DNA of 5,185 nt from Planctomycetota bacterium (GTDB lineage Bacteria > Planctomycetota > Phycisphaerae > WQYP01). Shown here in pieces: positions 1 to 5,185 of this stretch. How positions within the stretch are numbered: position 1 is the stretch's first letter; each line of letters starts with the position of its first letter. The notes below the pieces were generated by a model. The model was not told where the DNA came from, ran no database searches, and saw nothing but the letters and a program-made list of their open reading frames with translations. The DNA lies in the NCBI GenBank assembly GCA_021816165.1, contig JAKAYZ010000236.1, forward strand, positions 1-5,185, given 5' to 3'. The position numbers and the translations under genes are program-made.

Positions 1-1
1 C

Positions 2-124
2 CTGTTCGCCTGCCGCGCGCCGGCTGATTGCCTGCGCTGGGCGGGCGAAGTTGGTTTCGACTTTGGCGATATATCGACGGTCGATTTGGTGCCGTATCAT
101 GGGGGCTTGATGTTGCGGCGATGA
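2..124 (+). CDS. 3' end of an unidentified protein gene (partial)
   Basis: An open frame enters from the left edge and runs 40 codons to a TGA at 122-124; it has no start inside the window. The tail contains the pieces FDFGDISTVD and VPYHGGLMLRR. I do not recognise the family from so short a fragment and assign no function. The other two plus-strand frames carry no better candidate: frame 1 stops after eight codons. The gene lies 83 nt upstream of tRNA-Ser on the same strand. No terminator hairpin is obvious between them, so some read-through into the tRNA is possible. That a gene ends here is moderately supported by the open frame alone; its identity is unknown. Confidence 0.45.
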   Translation: MFACRAPADCLRWAGEVGFDFGDISTVDLVPYHGGLMLRR

Positions 125-167
125 GAATATTTTTCTGGCAATCTTCGTGCGGCAGTTCGATCCAACC

Positions 168-196
168 TTGATTTTACGGGCCGGTGGCGATAGCCT
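168..196 (+). promoter_or_regulatory. Weak candidate sigma70-like promoter for tRNA-Ser
   Basis: TTGATT (168-173) is followed after 17 nt by TAGCCT (191-196), and the mature tRNA begins 12 nt later. That spacing would leave a short 5' leader for RNase P to remove. The -35 matches the consensus reasonably, but the -10 matches only at three positions. The call rests mainly on position, and the tRNA could instead be read from the upstream gene. Confidence 0.25.
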
Positions 197-207
197 TATT
201 AACTCTT

Positions 208-298
<91 letters not shown>

Positions 299-305
299 TT
301 GTCTG

Positions 306-320
306 GCGGTAACCGACCGC
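306..320. terminator. Small GC-rich hairpin between convergent tRNA-Ser and kinase
   Basis: GCGGT (306-310) and ACCGC (316-320) form a perfect 5-bp stem with a 5-nt loop in the 33-nt gap between the tRNA and the end of the kinase gene. It sits 8 nt after the tRNA and about 11 nt after the kinase stop, where a bidirectional terminator would be expected. Neither side has a proper U-run (ATTTC on the plus side), so intrinsic termination would be weak. It could be a chance hairpin. Confidence 0.25.
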
Positions 321-331
321 ATTTCACCCAT

Positions 332-1690
332 TTATTTGCCCAAGGCCAATTGTGCCAATTTGCCCAGCCCCGGCATGGCTTCACCTTCCAGCGGGGTAAA
401 TTTCCAGCGTTTGGGCTCCGGCCAATGGCGATGCAAGTGTCGGGCCAAAATCTGCTCGCCTCCCATGGTAAAAATCTCCGGCTCGATGCGGTGCACTGCC
501 TGCAACGATTCAATGCGTCGCCGGCTGTCAACCGTCAAGGCCCGCACCACGGCCGTGAGCATATCTTCCCGTTTGGTCGCCAGCGTCAGCCCAGTAAACT
601 CACCTTGCTTTTCTTCCAGCGAGGTGCGGTCGCCGGCCAGAAGAGGCGAAAAGCTCACTTCAGGCTCGCTGTTATTTTTGGGGATTCGCCGCGATTCACG
701 CGCTTCAATCTTTGCAATTACCTTATCGAGCAATTTCCAAAATTGTTTATGCGAGATGTCTCGAAAGAATTCATCGCGCACCCATTTGATACTTGATCCG
801 CCAGCCGCCATGGTGCTTACCGCCAACCAACGCGGTTTGACATGTTTGCCCGTTCCCAGGGGCCGCCACAGCACATGGTCGGCGGGCTTGTATGTGTCCA
901 CTACCAACGCCAGCACATCGCTGGACCCGGAACTATGCACCAATCGTCCGGGCCGACAATCCGTTGCCATCACCGCCGCACTGGTATCCACAATTCCCGG
1001 CAACACGGGAAGACCTTCAGGCAGGCCAAGCCGGGCGGCGATATCAGTCTTGAGAGTTCCGGCAACCTCGTCCGCCCATAGCAAGGCAGGCAATTGGTTT
1101 TGCTGGATACCGAGAAAGCCCAGCACTTCCGATGACCATCCGGTAAGGCCGGGGGTGTCATAGAGGCCGGTAAAAGCAGCCTGCGATACGTCGATGCACC
1201 ATTTACCGGTGAGGTGATGCACCAAAAGTGTGGTGGGTTGAATAACGCGAGGCTTTTTCTTCCATAGATCAAGTCGGTTTTGCTTAAGCCAGAGCAAGCT
1301 CGTTGAGCCAATGCCGCCGGGAATGGGCCGATTGCCGATGAGTCTTTGGTGCTCATCCCGGCCAAAGTGCTTTTCAATCTCCGCCGCCTGGGAAAAGCTC
1401 CGACGGTCCTGATGGGTGATAAGATTGGTGAGCGGTGTACCGCTGGCGTCGGCCAAACCGATGCCCGGACACAATGTATCAATGGCGATGGCGTCAACAT
1501 GCTTATGGTGCTTCATCACTTCGCCAATGGCCTTTTCGAGTGCGGCTATTAATTTTACGGCGTCGATTTCCACCGAGCGTGCTTCCGCCATTGAAGGGGT
1601 ATCCACGTCTTGAATGGTTTTCACTTTGCCATTTTTGCACCAAGCCGCCTTAATTGAAGATGAGCCGACATCAATGGCCAATACACGCAT
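332..1690 (-). CDS. FGGY-family carbohydrate kinase
   Basis: The 452-residue product is a cytoplasmic ATP-dependent kinase of the FGGY family (xylulokinase, gluconokinase and glycerol kinase relatives), expected to phosphorylate a sugar or polyol. The N-terminal actin-like domain opens with DVGSSSIKAAW (7-17), the phosphate-1 type loop. HQDRR (93-97) matches the family's W-x-D-x-R substrate segment. GIVDTSAA places the likely catalytic base at Asp235, followed by the SSGSSD segment (253-258). In the C-terminal domain, GGSSIKWVRDEF (297-308) and FSPLLAGDRT (347-356) match family blocks. The usual GGG-x-S adenosine motif is altered to MGGEQILARH (409-418). The length is slightly short for the family (about 480-520). 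The ATG at 1690 has AGGAGGT at 1697-1703, six bases upstream. It follows miaA by 21 nt and is probably the last gene of the operon. Motifs do not fix the substrate. Confidence 0.9.
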   Translation of the reverse strand: MRVLAIDVGSSSIKAAWCKNGKVKTIQDVDTPSMAEARSVEIDAVKLIAALEKAIGEVMKHHKHVDAIAIDTLCPGIGLADASGTPLTNLITHQDRRSFSQAAEIEKHFGRDEHQRLIGNRPIPGGIGSTSLLWLKQNRLDLWKKKPRVIQPTTLLVHHLTGKWCIDVSQAAFTGLYDTPGLTGWSSEVLGFLGIQQNQLPALLWADEVAGTLKTDIAARLGLPEGLPVLPGIVDTSAAVMATDCRPGRLVHSSGSSDVLALVVDTYKPADHVLWRPLGTGKHVKPRWLAVSTMAAGGSSIKWVRDEFFRDISHKQFWKLLDKVIAKIEARESRRIPKNNSEPEVSFSPLLAGDRTSLEEKQGEFTGLTLATKREDMLTAVVRALTVDSRRRIESLQAVHRIEPEIFTMGGEQILARHLHRHWPEPKRWKFTPLEGEAMPGLGKLAQLALGK

Positions 1691-1696
1691 CAGAAA

Positions 1697-1703
1697 ACCT
1701 CCT
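1697..1703 (-). promoter_or_regulatory. Strong ribosome binding site of the FGGY kinase
   Basis: On the minus strand, AGGAGGT lies six bases before the ATG at 1690. It is the most complete Shine-Dalgarno in the window and fixes the kinase start. It lies in the 21-nt gap after miaA, so the kinase can initiate independently although it is probably co-transcribed. Confidence 0.8.
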
Positions 1704-1711
1704 GCAATCGA

Positions 1712-2731
1712 TCAGAAAATACCCTGCACGGATTTCATTTCCGCGATGGGCGGGGCATTGACATCTGCCGTGGCCGTATGCCAATTCACCTGACGGATTA
1801 TATCGGCCGCAAATGATTCCACCGGCTGATCGGCTGCGGGCCGGACGACATGGCTTGCATCATAGCGCCGCAGCCACGTTCGCTGCAATTTTGCCAGGTG
1901 ACGTGTATTAATTTTGATCCGTTCAACGGCATCGTCAAAAGAGCACGTCTGGTTGAGGTATTCAATCATTTCCTTATACCCCACCGCCTGTGCAGCCTGC
2001 ATGGATAGCCCCTCACGCTGCGCTGTCAGCCGCCTTACCTCATCAAGCAGGCCGTCCTTTATCATTTGTCCAACCCGTTGGTTGATGCGCTGCGACGCTT
2101 CGTCACGCGGTCGGTCAACCACAATCAGTGGAATGTCGATTTTGGGCCGATCCGTTATCCATTGCTGCTGCAATTCGCTGATGGGTTTGCCGGTTATACG
2201 GTGCACCTCAAGAGCGCGAATCAGACGGCGGCGATCATTGCGGTGGATGCGTTCGGCGGCCACCGGATCAACCTGCAATAAGCGTTCATGCAAAGCCGCG
2301 GTGCCGTTTTCATCGGCGATACGGCCAAGTTCTTCCCGCACCGATGTATCCGCAGATGGGCCCGCAAACAGCCCCTCGGTCAAGGCTTTAAAATAAAGAA
2401 TGGTTCCCACCACCATAATCAATGGCTGCTGACGCTGCTGATGGTCGGCAATGATGCGGCTTGCGGCAATCCGGAATTCGGCGGCGGAATAGCTTTCCCA
2501 AGGATTCACCACGTCGATCATCGCATGCGGTATCTGCTGGCGGGCGGCCAACGATGGCTTGGATGTGCCAATATCCATCCCCCGATAAACCTGCATGGAA
2601 TCCACAGCCATGATGGTCGGCATACGTTGATGTATTCGCTGGAATTCACATGCCATGGCCTCGGCCAAAGCCGATTTACCCGACGCGGTACATCCCAACA
2701 CCGCTACCATTTTTGCCGATGTGTTTGCCAT
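1712..2731 (-). CDS. miaA: tRNA dimethylallyltransferase MiaA
   Basis: MiaA transfers the dimethylallyl group of DMAPP to N6 of A37 in tRNAs that read UNN codons, the first step toward ms2i6A. Counting from the ATG at 2731 (339 aa), the P-loop is GCTASGKS (13-20). DSMQVYRGMDIGTSKP (44-59) carries the catalytic Asp44, and PHAMIDVVNPWESYSAAEF (68-86) follows. GTILYFKALTEGL (109-121) corresponds to the GGT-x-LY block, with the first Gly replaced by Val108. DPVAAERIHRNDRRRLIRAL (155-174) and QAVGYKEMIEYL (248-259) are typical. TRHLAKLQRTWLRR (276-289) matches the C-terminal signature, with KLQ for the usual KRQ. The frame extends to a TTG at 2800 (362 aa), but the added 23 residues are Pro/Ala-rich and unlike MiaA. 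Neither start has a clear Shine-Dalgarno, so 2731 is chosen by homology. A later ATG at 2710 is also possible. Confidence 0.95.
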   Translation of the reverse strand: MANTSAKMVAVLGCTASGKSALAEAMACEFQRIHQRMPTIMAVDSMQVYRGMDIGTSKPSLAARQQIPHAMIDVVNPWESYSAAEFRIAASRIIADHQQRQQPLIMVVGTILYFKALTEGLFAGPSADTSVREELGRIADENGTAALHERLLQVDPVAAERIHRNDRRRLIRALEVHRITGKPISELQQQWITDRPKIDIPLIVVDRPRDEASQRINQRVGQMIKDGLLDEVRRLTAQREGLSMQAAQAVGYKEMIEYLNQTCSFDDAVERIKINTRHLAKLQRTWLRRYDASHVVRPAADQPVESFAADIIRQVNWHTATADVNAPPIAEMKSVQGIF

Positions 2732-2801
2732 GGTAAGTTCTGATACAGGAGCAGTGGCCGGTGGACATGGGGCGGCCCAAGGGGTGATTGACCAGACCAA
2801 T

Positions 2802-2815
2802 GAACACGCGTGTTC
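2802..2815. repeat. Perfect 14-bp palindrome upstream of miaA
   Basis: GAACACGCGTGTTC is its own reverse complement. It lies in the gap between the RNase H stop (2827) and the miaA start (2731). It could be an operator for a dimeric regulator or, in the mRNA, a 5-bp hairpin (GAACA/UGUUC) with a CGCG loop acting as a processing or stability element. It has no following U-run and is not a convincing terminator. The half-site spacing (GAAC-N6-GTTC) differs from the N4 spacing of Gram-positive LexA boxes. Confidence 0.45.
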
Positions 2816-2826
2816 GCGTCCGAGGT

Positions 2827-3297
2827 TCAGCGTTCTACGCTGGTGGTGCCAATGGATTCAATTTTTTTTCGCCGGTCCATCGCCATGTTGGCTAATTGGT
2901 CGGCGCGGGAATTGGATTCGCGGTAAACGTGCGAGATCGACCAATCCGCTACGCGCGCAAGCTCCGCGACGGCCTGGGCATACAGGGGCTTAAGATCGGG
3001 GCTTTTAACCCGGTAGCGACCAGTTATCTGCCTTACGACCAACTCGCTGTCTGCACGAATGTTAAGTCTGGTTGCCCCCAACTGCCGTGCGGCCTGCACC
3101 CCGCGAATCAGAGCCGTGTATTCGGCGACGTTGTTGGTGGCGTGTGGCAGCCAATCACCGAATTCGTAAACCATTACCCCATCGGGCGTCGTAATCGTGA
3201 CACCTATCCCCGCCAAACCGGGGTTACCCCGCGAACCACCGTCAAATTGCATTTCTAATTGCGGAAATTGGCCCATAGGCGAACCGGCATCCATCAT
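2827..3297 (-). CDS. Ribonuclease HI family protein
   Basis: The 156-residue product has the RNase H fold and probably hydrolyses the RNA strand of RNA-DNA hybrids such as R-loops or primer remnants in the cytoplasm. The four metal-binding acidic residues are visible: Asp19 in FDGGSRGNPG (18-27), Glu59 in NNVAEYTAL (55-63), Asp83 in ADSELVVRQ (82-90) and Asp133 in SRADQLANMAM (130-140). ITGRYRVKSPDLKPLY (91-106) replaces the basic protrusion of E. coli RnhA. This places it with the compact Sulfolobus/Bacillus YpdQ-type enzymes, so the symbol rnhA would be loose. The start is the first of two adjacent ATGs (3297 and 3294), with a GGGAG-like site about eight bases upstream. It follows the zinc-ribbon gene by 40 nt, a pairing also seen in actinobacteria (Rv2229c-Rv2228c). 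All catalytic residues are present, so activity is expected. Confidence 0.93.
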   Translation of the reverse strand: MMDAGSPMGQFPQLEMQFDGGSRGNPGLAGIGVTITTPDGVMVYEFGDWLPHATNNVAEYTALIRGVQAARQLGATRLNIRADSELVVRQITGRYRVKSPDLKPLYAQAVAELARVADWSISHVYRESNSRADQLANMAMDRRKKIESIGTTSVER

Positions 3298-3337
3298 CTA
3301 TTGTGCTCCCGAATACGCCGTCGTTACCAGACGTCGC

Positions 3338-4102
3338 TTATTTTGCGGTGCTTTTTGTTTCAGAACTTGGCACTGCGGCAAAATACAGTATGCGACCGCA
3401 GGAGCGGCAGCGACGTATCTCATCGCGACCGCGAAGCAGATTCAAATCTTCCCGATTTAAGCCCATAAAGCAGCCGCCGCAGGCGATATTTTCCATGTCA
3501 TCTTCTTCAAATTCAACGGGAGCCATCACTTCTCCCGGATGGCGCTGCGCGATTCGCTCGTATTGCTTCAATGCTTCAGCCGGAACTTTTTGAGCGGCTT
3601 CGACGCGGGCGGCAAGCAATTCTTCAATCCGCCGATTCAACTCGTCAACTTTGGCAGCGCTTGACGACCGCAAAGATTCAAGATTTTCGATGGCTTTTTG
3701 TTGTTTTTCGCGAAGGGCTTGGATGGCTTTCTGCATTTCCTGATCCTTAAGCATCAGGCCCTCGGCCCGCCCTTCGATTTCAGCCACCAAGGCCTTTTCC
3801 GCGGATATCTGTACCAGGATGGCGGAATATTCTTTGTTGGTTTTGGTTTCATTCAGGGCGCTGCGCATTTTTTCAATGTGCTGCAACTTGCTACTGGCTT
3901 CCAGTTCCTCGGCGGCTAGCCGGGCAAGCACCTCGCGATGTTCGGTTTCCATTTTGGCGATATCGGCATTAACGTTCGCCAGATGCTCCTCGGCCGCCCT
4001 CTGATCACGGGTAACATTTTCAAGCCCTTCCCGCGTATCGCGCAAACGCTTATCTGTGTGGTGCAGATTCAACAGGGCGGGAATGGTTACAAACTCTGGC
4101 AT
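3338..4102 (-). CDS. Coiled-coil C4-type zinc-ribbon protein (CT398/HP0958-like, DUF164)
   Basis: The 254-residue product has a long charged helical N-terminal part (about 12-175, rich in Glu, Lys, Ala and Leu, with heptad-like spacing) expected to form an antiparallel coiled-coil hairpin. The family-typical TNKEYSAILVQI lies near the hairpin turn (88-99). A C-terminal zinc ribbon follows, with CGGC (Cys208, Cys211) and CRSC (Cys232, Cys235) before GRILYF. No signal peptide or membrane segment is seen, so it is cytoplasmic. Characterised relatives include Helicobacter HP0958, which affects RpoN and binds flaA mRNA, and Chlamydia CT398; the role outside those lineages is unclear. In actinobacteria a homologue precedes an RNase HI gene, as here, which hints at a nucleic-acid role. 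The ATG at 4102 is supported by AGAGGTG at 4107-4113. It is probably the first gene of the minus-strand operon. Confidence 0.9.
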   Translation of the reverse strand: MPEFVTIPALLNLHHTDKRLRDTREGLENVTRDQRAAEEHLANVNADIAKMETEHREVLARLAAEELEASSKLQHIEKMRSALNETKTNKEYSAILVQISAEKALVAEIEGRAEGLMLKDQEMQKAIQALREKQQKAIENLESLRSSSAAKVDELNRRIEELLAARVEAAQKVPAEALKQYERIAQRHPGEVMAPVEFEEDDMENIACGGCFMGLNREDLNLLRGRDEIRRCRSCGRILYFAAVPSSETKSTAK

Positions 4103-4123
4103 CGTTCACCTCTTAACGAATTC

Positions 4124-4148
4124 ATCAGTGTATCCGTAGCGCACTGAT
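4124..4148. repeat. Perfect 7-bp inverted repeat upstream of the zinc-ribbon gene
   Basis: ATCAGTG (4124-4130) and CACTGAT (4142-4148) are exact inverted copies separated by 11 nt. The element lies about 11 nt upstream of the zinc-ribbon gene's ribosome binding site and about 20 nt before the Shine-Dalgarno of the small plus-strand ORF. It could be an operator with half-sites about 18 bp apart centre to centre, or a 5'-UTR hairpin of the minus-strand operon. There is no T-run, so termination is unlikely. Confidence 0.4.
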
Positions 4149-4184
4149 ATGCCAACATAAAGCCGCAGAAAAGGAGCAGAAAAA

Positions 4185-4298
4185 ATGCAAGTCAGCACCT
4201 TCCTGCACAGCCGCAGCCCCGGTACCAACCTGTTTTGGCACCTTCCAGTGGGCAACCCGGGCGTGAAACCAGGGGGTCAAACATGCAAGCCGGATTGA
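4185..4298 (+). CDS. Possible small protein or leader peptide (37 aa)
   Basis: An ATG at 4185 is preceded by AAGGAG (4171-4176, after an A) at an 8-nt spacing, a better ribosome binding site than miaA has. The frame runs 37 codons to TGA at 4296-4298. The peptide begins MQVSTFLHSRSPGTN and ends GGQTCKPD; it is Gly/Pro-rich, with no transmembrane segment, no run of one regulatory amino acid and a single Cys near the end. I do not recognise it. It ends 98 nt before citrate synthase on the same strand, so it could be a leader ORF, an independent small protein or a chance frame. A run of 37 sense codons is not statistically remarkable; the start context is the main support. Confidence 0.3.
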   Translation: MQVSTFLHSRSPGTNLFWHLPVGNPGVKPGGQTCKPD

Positions 4299-4314
4299 TG
4301 TAACGGGGAAAAAT

Positions 4315-4342
4315 TTGAAAAATATCTGCGGGAAACTATACG
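4315..4342 (+). promoter_or_regulatory. Weak candidate promoter for citrate synthase
   Basis: TTGAAA (4315-4320) is followed after 16 nt by TATACG (4337-4342) in an AT-rich stretch between the small ORF and citrate synthase. This would start transcription near 4350 and give a leader of about 45 nt. The -35 is good and the -10 matches at its first four positions. TATTAT at 4360-4365 is an alternative -10 without a matching -35. Confidence 0.35.
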
Positions 4343-4396
4343 AACATTGATCTCGTGTGTATTATCTCATCGTTCGAGTTCGGTAGGAGAATATAG

Positions 4397-5185
4397 ATGA
4401 ACCAGACAGCGGCAAATCAGGCGACAGACGGTCTTCGAGACGTGGTGGCACTCAATTCAGACATCTGCTCGATAGAAAACGGCGTGTTATGCTACCGTGG
4501 CTACAACATTGATGACTTGGCGGAGAACTCGAGTTTCGAGGAAGTGGTCTATCTTCTCTGGAATAGCCGCCTCCCCAAGCGGGACGAACTTGAAGCGCTG
4601 CGACTGTCGATTGCCGAGCAAGCCCAACTGCCCGAGGGACTGCTGGCGATGATGAAGGCTTTTCCAAGACGTACCACACCGATGGAAGCCGTAAGAACAG
4701 CAGCCAGTGCCATGGCGATGTTTGACGCCGAATCGGAGGATATGTCGCCGGCCGCCAATGGCCGTAAAGCGATCCGGATTTTGGGGCAGATGGCCAGCGT
4801 GGTGGCGGCCTACGACCGAATACGCAATGACCGTGCACCGGTCGCTCCGCGACGCGATTTAACTCTGGCGGGCAACTTTTTGTACATGCTTACAGGATTG
4901 CAGCCCGAACCGCTTGCCGCCCGGGCGCTGGACAAGGCGTACATTTTACATGCGGATCATGAGCTGAACGCCAGTACGTTTGCGGCGCGGGTTGCGGCCG
5001 GTACCCTTACTGATATGCATTCCGCCATCACCGCGGCAATTTGTGCTCTCAAGGGTCCTCTGCACGGCGGTGCCAATGAACAGGTTATGCGGATGCTTAA
5101 TGAGATCGGTACCGAAAAACAGGTTGAACCATACATCCGACGCAAGTTTGAAAACCATGAAAAAATAATGGGCTTCGGCCATGCC
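4397..5185 (+). CDS. Citrate synthase / 2-methylcitrate synthase (3' truncated by window)
   Basis: The enzyme condenses acetyl-CoA (or propionyl-CoA) with oxaloacetate, giving citrate for the TCA cycle or 2-methylcitrate for propionate degradation. The first 263 residues are present. ENGVLCYRGYNIDDLAENSSF (27-47) is the typical N-terminal block. ILHADHELNAST (183-194) carries the oxaloacetate-binding His188. GPLHGGANE (220-228) has catalytic His223, and IMGFGHA (257-263) has His262. The third catalytic residue, Asp, lies beyond the edge, with about 110 residues missing. The short N-terminus before these motifs marks the compact form of about 370-380 aa, lacking the N-terminal domain of E. coli GltA. 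The ATG at 4397 follows AGGAGA (4385-4390) by six bases. It is divergent from the operon. Citrate and methylcitrate specificity cannot be separated here, so no symbol is given. Confidence 0.95.
   Translation, partial: MNQTAANQATDGLRDVVALNSDICSIENGVLCYRGYNIDDLAENSSFEEVVYLLWNSRLPKRDELEALRLSIAEQAQLPEGLLAMMKAFPRRTTPMEAVRTAASAMAMFDAESEDMSPAANGRKAIRILGQMASVVAAYDRIRNDRAPVAPRRDLTLAGNFLYMLTGLQPEPLAARALDKAYILHADHELNASTFAARVAAGTLTDMHSAITAAICALKGPLHGGANEQVMRMLNEIGTEKQVEPYIRRKFENHEKIMGFGHA

Larger units (their letters stand above)
4103..4396. other. Divergent intergenic region
   Basis: This 294-nt spacer separates the minus-strand operon from citrate synthase and should hold promoters for both. It contains the inverted repeat at 4124-4148, the small ORF at 4185-4298 and a candidate promoter at 4315-4342. 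It also has a possible 8-bp stem with one mismatch (GGTACCAA at 4221-4228 with TTGGCACC at 4235-4242) and a direct repeat GCACCTTCC at 4195-4203 and 4238-4246. No convincing minus-strand -35/-10 pair was found. No known riboswitch consensus was recognised by eye. Confidence 0.6.

Noticed and set aside
336..1163. 275-codon plus-strand open frame inside the kinase region
   Set aside because: It is an antisense shadow of the kinase, with Ser/Arg-rich composition and no recognisable motif.
1914..2743. Long plus-strand frames opposite miaA
   Set aside because: They are antisense to conserved MiaA motifs, low in plausible domains and rich in Ser/Arg or His. They are shadows.
2802..2815. LexA/SOS box reading of the palindrome
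   Set aside because: Gram-positive LexA sites have GAAC-N4-GTTC, whereas here the spacing is N6. The neighbouring genes are not SOS genes.
4103..4396. RNase P RNA or a known riboswitch in the spacer
   Set aside because: I could not find the conserved rnpB core or any recognisable riboswitch consensus, and the spacer is also short for rnpB.
4452..4838. 128-codon minus-strand frame inside citrate synthase
   Set aside because: The plus strand here encodes conserved citrate synthase blocks without interruption, so the minus frame is a shadow.

Overview
This window looks like ordinary chromosomal housekeeping DNA from a free-living bacterium with moderate GC content. It carries one tRNA gene, a compact four-gene operon on the minus strand, and the first part of a citrate synthase gene on the plus strand. 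There are no phage, IS, CRISPR or plasmid signatures. The lineage cannot be fixed from the sequence alone. The divergent FGGY kinase next to miaA, and usable but not universal Shine-Dalgarno sites, would suit a member of the Planctomycetota/Phycisphaerae or a related lineage; this is a low-confidence inference.

Layout from left to right: the 3' tail of an unidentified plus-strand gene (2-124); a short spacer with a weak possible promoter; tRNA-Ser(GCU) on the plus strand (208-298); then a minus-strand block that reads from right to left. In transcription order the block is a coiled-coil C4 zinc-ribbon protein (4102-3338), a Sulfolobus/Bacillus-YpdQ-type RNase HI (3297-2827), the tRNA dimethylallyltransferase MiaA (2731-1712) and an FGGY-family carbohydrate kinase (1690-332). 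Gaps of 40, 95 and 21 nt, with no strong terminator between genes, suggest one transcription unit. The kinase ends only 33 nt from the convergent tRNA gene.

To the right, a 294-nt divergent intergenic region (4103-4396) separates this operon from citrate synthase (4397 to the window end, 263 codons present). This spacer holds a perfect 7-bp inverted repeat near the zinc-ribbon start, a 37-codon small ORF with a good Shine-Dalgarno, and a weak candidate promoter before citrate synthase.

Functionally the operon mixes nucleic-acid maintenance (RNase HI, zinc-ribbon partner), tRNA modification (MiaA) and a sugar kinase, and citrate synthase feeds the TCA or methylcitrate cycle. The zinc-ribbon/RNase H pairing is a known conserved neighbourhood. 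I found no convincing new multi-gene system. The best leads are the small ORF with its leader region, the 14-bp palindrome before miaA, and the uncharacterised FGGY kinase.
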